Source of the DNA: Balamuthia mandrillaris
Taxonomy: Eukaryota > Discosea > Longamoebia > Balamuthiidae
DNA: 64,000 nt
Reading direction: 5' to 3'
NCBI GenBank assembly: GCA_031835245.1
Contig: JAVKOQ010000126.1
Span: 92,487 to 156,486, forward strand
In this document: positions 1-9,639 of the stretch, one piece after another
Position numbering within the stretch: the first letter of the stretch is position 1
Layout of the letters: each line of letters starts with the position of its first letter
Made by a program: the position numbers and the translations under genes
Notes under the pieces: model-generated
Databases searched by the model: none
What the model saw: the letters and a program-made list of their open reading frames with translations, nothing else
Told to the model about the DNA's origin: nothing

Positions 1-88
1 AAAAAAAGAGATTAGCGATGGCGGTCAGCACTTGAGCCAAACCACCGCTCGTCTCATCTTTGTTAAGGTCAAAAAAAACCGATGCTCT

Positions 89-1150
89 TCACACCTCCAG
101 CACCATGTCCGAGTTATACTTGCTCTCTGCCTCGTGCGGGTAGCCCATGGCATTGCTGAGGACCTTCACGCCGTTGACATTGACCACGCTGGAATAGTGC
201 GTGTGGCCGTAGGCCCAAGCCACCATCGGTGCGGATATCAGGCCCTCAGCAGCAAGGTCCGTGGCAAAGGCGCTGGAGATGGGCGAGTTGTAGTACTTGG
301 GGTGACAAGAGTTGAGAATGGGGGCGTGGTGCGTGAGGACCACGACCTCCTCCTCCTGTTGCTTGGCTATCCGAAGGTTCTCTTCCAGCCAGGCCTTCTC
401 CTCCGCGTGTATCTTGTTCGTGTGCTCCACGCGGAGCAGCTTTGCAAAGGGACCTCTTTGCTTCTGGGCGGCGTCCTCGTAGATGAGGCGATAGTCGTTG
501 AGGCTGTTGGCCACCGCGCGGGTCTGTTCAGGGGTGACGTGACTCCAGAGGGTGCAGCCGAGGATGCGCACGCTGCCCTCGCCGTCCAACCACATGGACG
601 TCCGGTCCAGGAAGAAGAGGTTGTCCTTCTCGCTGCATACCTTCCGGACCGCCTCCTTGGTGGTCTCCATGTCCGAGGTGTAGAACTCGTGGTTGCCGCA
701 GAGCACAAAGACCTTCTCGAACTGGGCGCTCATGCGGTGCAGAAAGGCCTTGTAGATGTAGGAGTCGGGGTAGCCAATGTCGCCGAGGAGGGCCAAGTAA
801 GGGGCCAAGCGAGGGATCGTCGGTATCCGGTTGTCCCTGTGCTCCAAGTGAACGTCCGAGACGATCTGGATGCGGTAGCGCTTGCGGGGAGTGGCGGAGG
901 AGGTGGGGGAGGGAAGCGGGGAAGCGGGGCAAGGAGAGGTGCAGGAGGAGAGGAAGAAGCTCCGTTTGGCCGCGCTGAACTCCACGTACTCCACAACGGA
1001 GGAGCAGCCGTCCTCGTCGTCGCTGTCGTCGTGAGCGTAGCCGGCGTGGTGGAACGGGTGCCTCCCGCCAAAGGGAAAGAAGGAGGAGGAGACGGTTTGC
1101 ACTTGACCCATGGTTCGTTTGTGGCTCATTGCTGTTTTCTGCTGTTCCAT
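89..1150 (-). CDS. Calcineurin-like metallophosphoesterase
   Basis: A single exon encodes about 353 residues. The first roughly 90 residues are low-complexity and acidic/Ser-Pro-rich. The metallophosphoesterase core follows, with all the usual metal-binding motifs visible in order: SDVHLE, LLGDIG, CGNHEF, LTHHAP and AYGHTH. Family members hydrolyse phosphomono- or diesters at a two-metal centre; the substrate here cannot be read from sequence. The start is the Met (MEQQKTAMSHKR) at 1150. The open frame continues upstream only through a hydrophobic AT-rich stretch that looks like leader DNA. No signal peptide or membrane segment is seen, so a cytosolic enzyme is likely. It is the leftmost complete gene and is transcribed toward the window edge. 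Confidence 0.85.
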   Translation of the reverse strand: MEQQKTAMSHKRTMGQVQTVSSSFFPFGGRHPFHHAGYAHDDSDDEDGCSSVVEYVEFSAAKRSFFLSSCTSPCPASPLPSPTSSATPRKRYRIQIVSDVHLEHRDNRIPTIPRLAPYLALLGDIGYPDSYIYKAFLHRMSAQFEKVFVLCGNHEFYTSDMETTKEAVRKVCSEKDNLFFLDRTSMWLDGEGSVRILGCTLWSHVTPEQTRAVANSLNDYRLIYEDAAQKQRGPFAKLLRVEHTNKIHAEEKAWLEENLRIAKQQEEEVVVLTHHAPILNSCHPKYYNSPISSAFATDLAAEGLISAPMVAWAYGHTHYSSVVNVNGVKVLSNAMGYPHEAESKYNSDMVLEV

Positions 1151-1955
1151 CCACCAAAAAAAAAATAAATAAATAAATAAATAATAATAAAATAAAATAA
1201 AAATAAAAATGTGAGTAAAAGGAGTTCTCTGTTCAACTTTTACAATTGAAACAACAAAATAAAAAATGCGAAAAGAAATAGAGAGAAGAAGAAGATTCCT
1301 TAAAAATAGGAATGCATCATCCCGCATCACCAACACGAAAAAAGAAGACGAAAAGGGAAACAGAAAAAAATAAGTGAATATCATTGGCCCATACCTATAA
1401 TTTCGTAAGCACTCCGATCGATCAATGTTTTTTTTCAGTTGCTTGCTGGATGTTGGCTGAGGTTAAAAAGGGGGGATCGAACGCTTTGTCAAACGTGGGG
1501 GTTTCTTGCTGCGGTGAGAAAAAGCTTGTTGTTGCTGTTTGTGTTTTGAATCGAAAACAAAAACAAAAAAAATAAGCAGCACTTAATGACGGCGGAAGCC
1601 TGGAAACATTTTTAGCGCGGAGCGGTGTGGTTGTTGCTCCCACTTCTCCCTGAAGAAATGACGGAAAAGGGAGACATGCCCACCCCCTCCGCCGTGAAAC
1701 ATGCTCCCTTTTCTTCCCTCAGCTCGACACAAACGGTGCAAGATTCGAACTTTTTCTTCTCCCCCGATGTTCCTCTTTTCTGAATGCCTGAAGGATGTTC
1801 CTGGATCTCGGCCCATTTGGCATTCCCTTTCAAGGATTTGTTTCGTTGGTAACCAGGAATACTTTCCATAGGAGGAACACATCTATGCGAGGGCTCCCCA
1901 CTGCTAGTACAAACAAGAGGAGTTTATTTAAATAACAAAGAGAGGCCTGTGGGTT
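1151..1955. other. Intergenic, AT-rich
   Basis: About 800 bp lie between the start of the phosphoesterase gene and the stop of the next minus-strand gene. The stretch at 1150-1420 is A-rich on the plus strand, with TAAATAAA repeats, and probably carries the phosphoesterase promoter and leader. Short open frames in 1384-1880 have no family resemblance and no coherent composition. I see no gene here. Confidence 0.5.
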
Positions 1956-3408
1956 TTACTTGCTGCAGCGGAGGGGGTGGTCTGGCTGAAGTCCGTGCTG
2001 AGCAAGCACCACCTGCGCCATTGGGTAACGCGAGCGCAACTCCCTCAACACGCCCACCAATGCCTGAATGCTCTGCTGCACTCGCGCCTGCTCCTCTGCT
2101 GCCAAGCGCAATTGGCTTCGTTCTCCTATGGCACTGCAGAGAATCCCAAGGAGCATACTAACATGGACCAGGAAGCCGGGCTGAAGGAAAGGCATGAACC
2201 TCACTCCGTTCTCCGGCTTGAAGGCCTCTTCCACCGCTTGACATACCCACCATACCGCCAAGTGAGGTAAGCCGAGCAAGTTGTAGCACTGGGCTCGCAA
2301 GGAGGAAAGCACCAAGATGTTCCCAAAGTGAGAGCGACGCGGGAGAACCAAAGGTTTACCGTCATTGTCCACAGTTGATGACGGTGACGTTAAGTTGCCA
2401 TGTGAAGGGCTTGGAGTCATACGGCTTGCTTTGCTCCATCGTCGCAGCACCTCCAATTCTTCTGCAATCAAGGCAGATGGTTCCTCCTCTGGTTGAGATG
2501 GTAGGAATGGTCCTGCTAACAGTTCGCGCTCCACCTGATCCAAAATGTTGGCAAACATGAAGAGGTCATGCCGAAGGGATGGCGACAGTACAGGTTGTGG
2601 CCAGGGTGATGGGCGTTGGTGCTGAGCACTCTGTTGAACCAGCAGTTCTTCTACTTGAGGGAGGTCCTGCTGAGACGCTGGTCTTCTTCCATTTGGCTCC
2701 GCGATTATGGATATACCAACCATTACTGTTAGGCATATCCTGCTAACGCGTGTGATGATAGTCATTCGTTGATAGTCCTTTGCTGCAGGAAATGGATAAG
2801 CGATTCCACAGAGATAAGTGTGAACAAAGACAACAGCAAAGCGAACCATTGGAGTGTTCTTGGGCTGGAGAAGGATTAAAATGCCGACCAAACTTTTTTT
2901 GATAGAATAAGTGCAAAGAAAGTAAGAAAACGGAGACATGGAAGCAAAATAATATTAAGGGAAGAGTACTTGAAATGGTTGAAAACCTGACTCATCCAGA
3001 GGAAGTTGCATGAGAGACATCAAGAGTTTTTCTCTAAAACTTTACGTTAAGAAACTAGAATGAGAGAAGACCAAGCAGATGACGGATGTACCGTTTTTCA
3101 ACGTTTTTTTCATGTCTGGCAAGAGCATACGTCGACCGAAGGTAAATAGGAGAAGTAAACAGACCCAGGTTTTTGCACATTTGACGAGCAAGAAGTAGAT
3201 AGTATGTACAGCGCTGCATATCATTTGATCCCATGGCATAATAAGCTAAGGCAGTGAGGCCTTCTGCAACTGAATAGTCGGTAGAGTCAAAGAGATCGGC
3301 CGCAATAGACCTTGCTCTGTTGTAGAATTCCTGGGAGGCAGACAGGTGGCCACACATTCGCGAACCTTCAGCGATTACTCAGTAAAGCTGTCTTGCATGA
3401 AAATCACC

Positions 3409-3448
<40 letters not shown>

Positions 3449-4223
3449 GGAGTACCTAAGGCAATGATGGCGTAGATGGTAAGAGACAAGCTGCTTACCT
3501 CACCTTCTCCCTCACGCGTGGTAAGCACATGATTGAGGTTGTCGTGATAGAGGCTCGCTGGGTGCAGAGGAAGCAGCAACCACACGTGCTTTAAATACAA
3601 CTCAGCGTATCTGTGATAAATGAAGAAAACACCGTTGGTTGGTTGGTGCACCGCAGAAGGAGGGGGAGAAGGCCGGAGGTACACAAGTGAACGGTAAGCA
3701 TGAAAAACAAAAGTAAGGGCATACTGCCAATAGGCGCAGCTCAGTTGGAGGTGACTGTCTTCATTCCACACATGGCGAACATGCGTTCTTCTTTGTTGTC
3801 GTCTCCTGTGCGTTTCATCTCGGGCGTGTGCTCTTTCTATGAAAGTAACAACAAGAACAACAAGACGCTGAAAGCAGTCGGAATGGAAACTAACAAGGAG
3901 GAAGGGCTACAGGAGTAATTACTTCGTTTGCTTCCGGAGAAGGACGCACGTGCTGCCGTGTCCTCTTCGGACGAGGCGCCCCCACCCACCTCCACGCCCA
4001 ACGCTCGGAGCTTCGCTTTCCATAGTTTCTTGCTCTCCTTTACTTGCAAAAGGTGTTGTAGCAGCTCGTTCCTTTGCCTCTGTAGCCTGCTTTTCGTCTC
4101 TGAGCCGGACAGGGAGACTCTGAACTTGCTAAAACCACCACCTAATCCTGCGTTTCATCAGAACGGGGCTAGAGATAAAAAAAAGGCGAGTTTGAGAAAT
4201 AATGTACCGCTGGGGGAGGCCAT
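1956..4223 (-). CDS. Transcription regulator with fungal-type MHR domain and basic/zipper-like N-terminus
   Basis: Six exons join in frame: about 4223-4208, 4147-3923, 3836-3456, 3365-3092, 3033-2970 and 2864-1956, giving 622 residues. All junctions are GT-AG and phase-compatible. The N-terminus (MASPSG) leads into a helical Leu-rich stretch (SRLQRQRNELLQHLL) and then a strongly basic segment (KRKRAHARDETHRRRQQRR). The middle matches the 'fungal_trans' middle homology region: a helix like LSLTIYAIIALG, then GHLSASQEFYNRARSIAADLF and LTALAYYAMGSNDMQRCTYY. That domain normally follows a Zn2Cys6 DNA-binding cluster; no such cysteine cluster is visible, so the basic region may replace it. The C-terminal 300 residues are unrecognised. 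A nuclear transcription regulator is inferred. One intron carries a (CT)n tract on the sense strand. Confidence 0.7.
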
Positions 4224-4788
4224 GATGGTGGCTGTGGTGTCGTTGTTGTTGAAGGAGGAGGAGAAGAAGAAGTACGAAAGGAAGGAGGCATGTTTACCGG
4301 CTTGGCATGCCTCTTTATCCGGCCTGTGCGGTTCTCTCTAGTTTTAGGTGGCACCTTAAACGGAAACCATGGAAACGAGCTAATTTTGCTTAAATTTCCA
4401 TAGAATCCACAGCTATTTCCATCGTAACTGGTGAATTAATTAATTAAACACTATGCTGGAAATTTCGCCTATCCTCATCAACAAAAAAAAAAAGAAGAGA
4501 ACGGTTGCAATGTTTTCATTCCGTTCATTGGCGTTGAATGAATGAATGAATGACGACTGGTGGCCTCTCCCTTTTCTTCTTGTTCTTTGTTTGTTTTTTT
4601 TTTTTCAGAACAAGATACAACTATCGTTTCTCTGGGGTCTTGGCTTACCAGGTTGCTTCTTTGCATAGAAAGAAAAAAAAAAGCATTAACAGACGCACCA
4701 ACAAGAAAGGAGAGCGGAGAGAGAAAGAGAGAGAGAGAAACAAAAATTTTAGGTACAGTCAAACATTATCATCTTCCTCATATACTCA
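4224..4788. other. Intergenic (promoter side of MHR regulator)
   Basis: About 565 bp separate the 3' end of the tyrosine phosphatase gene from the start of the MHR regulator gene. The region is AT-rich, with ATTAATTAATTAA near 4433, a GAAT tetramer run near 4536-4551 and poly-A/T tracts. Open frames here are low-complexity and overlap each other in several frames. No gene is supported. Confidence 0.45.
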
Positions 4789-6326
4789 TCAAATGGATGA
4801 ACCATTTTCTCTCTCCCCTCTGTTCTCCTTCTTTGTCTTCTTGCGCTTGGAAAACAATGAAAACTTTGACTTTTTGGTCTTTACCTTGGATGAGGAGCCG
4901 CCCACGACACCGCCCGTTTGAGTCGAGGAAGAGCCCCCGCCGCCTCCGTTGGAAGATTTGTCTTTGCCGCTCGAGGGCGCTCCCGTGAGGGAGGCCGGGC
5001 GGTTGCGGCGAAGACTTTGAGCAGATTTCCGAGGCAGGTTCAACTTGTCCCCTATCACATTCAAAATCGTTACATAGCAAAATTGATACTGTGTGTGAGG
5101 ATGGGAAATATTATGGTTAAAGCTATAGCAATAGAAAGAAGAAAGCCAAGATGACAAGAAAGAAAGAAAGGAGAAGAAAAAAAAAGAAGGGAGTGGGGAT
5201 GCAAACCTGAGACAGTTGTTGGATCATCATCATTCGCTGGCTGCGCAAATGATACAACAGACGAACCAAGTCAAAGGAGGGAGGGTCGCTGTGGCCCTGC
5301 TTCTCACTGGCTTCCAAAAGGTCCAATATAGTATGTATAACTATGAACGTTCCTGTTCTTCCCACACCAGCACTTTATGACAAAGAGGAGAAAGAAGACG
5401 ACAAACAAGAAGAAAAAAAAGAAGAACAAAGTTAGGTCAAGAGAAAGATGCAAAGGCAGAAGCAACAAAAAACAAAAACCTCGTACCTGCAATGAGTTAT
5501 TAGAGGAGGTGGTCTTCGTTTGGGATGCTTCGCCTTATATTCGTCATACTGCTGGTTGATGAGATGGATGATATGCTCTAAAGGTTTTGAAGTTTCGGGA
5601 ACACCGTGGTCCGGCCATGCCAAGTAATGGTATTGTGTTACTTCTCGCTCTTCTCCATCCTATTTTCATTTCAAGAATTGCAGTTAGCATATCTTTTTGT
5701 TTGTTGTTTGGTGTTTGCGGTTTGTTTATCTGTTGTTTGTTGTGATTTTCTTTCCTTCTTGGTTTTGGTTTGTTGCTCTTTGTACCTTAGAAAGAAGCAT
5801 GGTCCGAACAATAAAAGATTCCTCTTTGTACGTTTTCTCCGATAGAAGTTTTATCTTTAAAGATCCTATGTTGTTCTCCTGTCCTTCCTTCTGAGGCCAA
5901 TACACGTCGCTCTTCGCCTAAAAGGAAAAAAATTAAATAAAGAACAAAACAAAAATGAAAGAAAAAGGTTGGCGGATAAAGGGAGAGGCATAAGTGACTA
6001 AACGGAATTTACGGTACCCTTCCTCCTTCGTTGCAACGTGTTATCATAGCGATGATAAAAGCCTTGTGCTCCCAAATCATTCGGTACCATGCCTCCATTG
6101 TGTGTGTCAATGGTGCTGAAGCCGCTATGTAGGAGAGCTCCCGTTGTGTGTCGGGAATCACCGACGAAGTCTATTCATCACAATTAGATATTAGCTTTTG
6201 TTAGGTCTCTCGTTTGCTTCTCGGAGCTTTCGGCTGAAACGCTCGCTTGTTCTCTTTTGTCTCCTGTTCCTTCCTTGGCCTTCTCTTCTTTTTCTCTTAC
6301 CATGTTTCTGTCTGTTCATCTTGCGT

Positions 6327-6372
<46 letters not shown>

Positions 6373-6524
6373 TCCATTTATTTCGTGGTAATGGTTCTAG
6401 GTGCGTACATTTACATAACTGGCATTGATATAATCAGATCCCACCACGCCTGGAACGGGCTTCAACAGCACTCTTGTTCGATCAACTGCGGAGAGTCAAC
6501 AGCATATAAGAGAGAGAGAGAGAT

Positions 6525-6556
<32 letters not shown>

Positions 6557-7551
6557 GAGAGAGAGGGGGGAAAGAGAAGTGATTGAGGTAATACAAACAC
6601 GGTAGAATATTTCCATATCTGTTCTTTGCCCTGTTTTCTTCCTTTAGACTCTCGCTGAGGTCTTCTTCACCTGTTATAAACTCAATGTCTTCCACCTCCT
6701 TATTTTCCAAATCCAAAGCACACCGTTACTTTCGAAAACGAGAGCCACCAACCAAACAAACGAAAAACAATGAAGGAAAAACACTCGCGATAGAAAACAA
6801 ACATTAACGCAAGGAAAGAAAAAAAAGGGTAACGCACGGTATATTCGTCCACGGGTGCCTCTTCCTTGAGCCTGTTCAACAGCTCGTCATAGAGTTCTTG
6901 CCACGTGTCTCCCGAGATGACCGAGGAGGGTATCATCTTCCTCTCAGGGTTGTGCACCATCTTGCCCAGGTCGTCTAGTCGCTCATATCGCTCCACGTCC
7001 TCCTCATCATCCTCATCACCACCACCGTCGCCGCCTCCTCCTCCTCGGTCAACCTTTTCTTTTCCTGTTTTGCTTTTGTTTTGGTGGCGGTGTTCTTCCG
7101 CCTCTTCCTCGGTCTTGATTACAATCTCGTCGTCCCAGGCGTTGTTGTTGGTCTGCTCGCCGTCGCTCATCACAACCACCCGTCCCATCAATTCCTCCCC
7201 AAAGTCAAACGAAGAGGAGCTTCTCTCTTTTGTTGTTCCGCCTGCCGCTGCACCGTCCGCCGAACCGCTGAGGTTTTGTGAGGCAGCGAGGGAAGAGGAG
7301 GAAGGGAAAGCGGGAGAGGTAGGAGAGGAAGAAGAGAATAAAAGAGGAGAAGCCGAAGAAAGACAGGGAGAAGGAGCACAGCTGGCGCTCTGCTTGCTCT
7401 TGCCGCCACCGTCTTTCTTTTTCTTCGCCTTTCTTCTCTCTTTCTTGGCTTTGTGGTCCGCCGCCTTGCCTGCTGTCGGTTTGGCCCGGTCGACCTGTCC
7501 AGCCGCCTCGCTGGCCTCCTCCACACTCCCCACCGCTTCTTCGTCGCTCAT
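4789..7551 (-). CDS. Classical protein tyrosine phosphatase
   Basis: Eight exons give about 605 residues. The first exon (7551 to about 6838) is Ser/Lys/acidic-rich and disordered. The catalytic domain then reads in order: NRYGNILP and FDRTRVLLK, GSDYINASYV, YIAASAPLTHTMEAWYRMIW, ITRCNEGGR, DVYWPQ, YHYLAWPDHGVPE, and the signature ITHCSAGVGRTGTF. The signature is split by an intron inside the Ser codon. The WPD loop, catalytic Cys and P-loop Arg are all present, so the enzyme should dephosphorylate phosphotyrosine. After the domain comes a Gly/Ser-rich and Lys-rich tail (KTKKSKFSLFSKRKKTKK) that could bind membranes or act as a nuclear signal. One intron (about 6408-6171) has (CT)n on the plus strand, which is (GA)n in the sense direction and opposite to most introns here. 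Confidence 0.88.
6325..6560. repeat. Opposed (CT)n and (GA)n tracts in tyrosine phosphatase gene
   Basis: (CT)n at about 6325-6368 and (GA)n at about 6511-6560 on the plus strand lie in two adjacent introns on either side of the small exon 6409-6485. As reverse complements they could pair in the pre-mRNA and loop out that exon. Confidence 0.7.
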
Positions 7552-7980
7552 TTCTGTCTGTCCCAAACCCAAATACAAACTATTCTCTCTCTCTCTCTCC
7601 CTTTTTTTCTCCAAAAAAAATTTTTTTTTGGTCTCCCTCTTCCCCCGTCCTTCCTCTTCCTACTCCTTCTCTTCTTCTTCTTGTGTTATTATTTTTCTTT
7701 CTTCCTGTTTGCCCTTTTTTTTTTTGAGGGTGCCCCGCCTATTCCTTTCCCTGCTCTCGTATTTTTTTTTTGTTGGGGGGTAAATTAACCCAAAAGTGGT
7801 TTATTTTTGCCTTGATTTGGATGGGGTTTACCTATTTTTTGTTTTTGGGTGGTTCAAATTGCGGTCGTCGGTTCGACTCGCAGCAACGACGACACGAATA
7901 GGACCGAACCCGAATGACGCCGGTTCGACTCTTGCCAAACGCATGCTTCTTTATTTTAAGGCTTCTCTGATGATGCACAC
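7552..7980. other. Intergenic between phosphatase and JmjC genes
   Basis: About 430 bp hold the likely phosphatase promoter, which is T-rich on the plus strand. Two copies of CGGTTCGACTC lie about 50 nt apart near 7869 and 7920. They resemble a tRNA B box, but no cloverleaf folds around either of them. No gene is seen. Confidence 0.4.
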
Positions 7981-9335
7981 TCACGTGCTCTCCGTGAAAG
8001 ACTCTCGGCCTCTTGGGCGATGGCTGGGCCGGGGCGTTGGAGGTTTGTTGGGTTGAGTGGCATGAGGAAAGCCCTTTGGAAGGTCTGGTGTCTCCGCTGG
8101 GGAGGAAGGACGCCACCAGAAGTTGACGTTGATGTTGACCTCCGCCAAGCAAACGACGAAATGGTACCAACAGTAGGGAATGAAGAGCAGCTCTCCTTCC
8201 TCCAGAACCACCTGCATGCCCGCTCGAAGAGCCTTCTCGAAGAAGAGAGGGTGTTTGCTTCTGTCCGGTTGGTGGACGTTCACTTGGCTAAAGTTTTGCA
8301 ACATCCCATAGGCGGCAGGCAGTGGGTATAGATTTTCATATTGGGATGGAGGGAACAAGACAAACCGTTTTCTGCCCTATAATGCAAAAAGACCTATCTG
8401 TTAGCCTTTCTAACCGCTGGAGAAGGAAATGGAGAGGAAGCTGTAAAGCCGACCTTGATTTGAGCATTCAAGTTGTGACATTTGTTGCGATCATAATGCA
8501 TGTGAGCAGTGGTGCCCTTTCTCCCCAGCCAAAAGCCACATGTGAGGAAGGTGGTGGGATCGATGAAAGAGGGCAGCTTCACGTCCCTCCATAGTCGGCT
8601 GAACATTGGCACAACCGCACCGTTGTGATAGAGATGGGCAGCATCTCCAGAAAGATATATGTATGGCTTGGGAGAAGAGTTGCTACAACCAGTTGATTTG
8701 CTGTCATTGTAGTTCCCAAGAGAAGAAGAAGAGGATGGTGATGACGAAGAGGAGGAAGAGGAAGAGGAAGGCGAATCACAAGAAGAAGAAGAAGAAGAAG
8801 AAGAAGAAGAAGAAGAAGAAGAAGAAGAACAAGAAGCAGTATGTTGCATGGCTGTTTGTACATAGAGTGAAAATGGCATTTGGGTGACAGGGTTTTGCTT
8901 GAACTCATCGCCGGGGTCGAAGCTATAGTCTGGAAATATGGGAGAGGAAGAAAAGGAAACGGGCACGACTTCACCATCAGGCACACTCTCTTGGAGGTAT
9001 CCTGGATTGACCCAACGCTTCAAAATAAATGAATATATATCGTTTGGTGAAACAAAAAGGAAGAAAGAAAGAAAGAAAGAAACGACAAGAAAGAAAGAAA
9101 ACACGAAACGACAAGAAAAGCAAAGCAAAGCAAAGCAAAGCAAATGGAAAAGAATGACAGTTTACATACGTGCAAGGCAGGCCAATGGTCGATGCAACCA
9201 GTGATGACAACAGGCACGTTGGGCAGCAGGTACCGTTGCAAACTCTTCCAGGGAGGGGCTGGCCACGCGAGGAATCGCTTGCAACCGGTCCAGGTCCACC
9301 CATTCCGTTTCCGTATCGGCTCTTTGCACGAACAT
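7981..9335 (-). CDS. JmjC/cupin-8 domain oxygenase with Ser-rich insert (frame break near 9240)
   Basis: Three exons are recognised. The start is MFVQRADTETEWVDLDRL at 9335. The domain continues with LLPNVPVVITGCIDHWPAL, then SGDAAHLYHNGAVV, HMHYDRNKCHNLNAQIKGRK, RFVLFPPSQYENLYPLP and LLFIPYCWYHFVVCL. The HxD (HYD) and distal His (WYH) that bind Fe(II) are present, so a 2-oxoglutarate dioxygenase of the TYW5/cupin-8/JMJD type is likely. A (GAA)n microsatellite at 8781-8830 encodes a poly-Ser insert between domain strands. Between SPSLEEF and QRYLLPNVPVV the frame shifts by one base, at the AAA/TTT run about 9240-9242. I see no intron that would explain it, so this is a sequencing error, an allele defect or an unrecognised splice. 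It is head-to-head with the mutase gene. Confidence 0.75.
8781..8830. repeat. (GAA)n coding microsatellite in JmjC gene
   Basis: About 16 triplets, read on the minus strand as TTC/TCT repeats giving poly-Ser. It lies in a loop of the catalytic domain. Confidence 0.85.
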
Positions 9336-9639
9336 TTTTTTTTCTCTTTCTTGTGGTTGAGGGGGAACACAGCTGCTTGAGGCCGGAGTCGAACCAACGG
9401 AAAACTTCTGATAAAGCTACTAACGCGCAATGGTTGGGAATGGTTTAGTCCTTGTCGACACTGACTTTCCGCCAATATCAGCAGGGAGGCGGAGGGACGT
9501 TTTTTGCTGCCCTTTTTCCCTTGCCATTTCTTGTTATCCATGTCGTCACAAAATAGTCGACAATAAAGCAAACAAAGCGGGAAAGAAAGGAAAAGGAGGG
9601 ACATACAGCGACTCAAGTCGTGCCTTTGCGTAACGTTGG
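9336..9639. promoter_or_regulatory. Shared upstream region of JmjC and methylmalonyl-CoA mutase genes
   Basis: About 300 bp separate two divergent start codons, so this should hold both promoters. I see no clear TATA box. A tRNA T-arm-like sequence (GTTGGTTCGACTCCGGC on the minus strand, near 9383-9399) lies inside it, without an acceptor or D-arm. Confidence 0.45.

Noticed and set aside
32-1168. Long plus-strand open frame of 378 codons
   Set aside because: It is the antisense shadow of the metallophosphoesterase gene. It starts with TTG and has no family motif, while the minus strand holds all catalytic motifs.
7865-7935. Two CGGTTCGACTC copies resembling tRNA B boxes
   Set aside because: No cloverleaf can be folded around either copy.
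9365-9425. tRNA-like T-arm and B box upstream of the JmjC gene (minus strand)
   Set aside because: The T-stem is good, but no matching 5' acceptor, D-arm or plausible anticodon arm is found within 120 nt.
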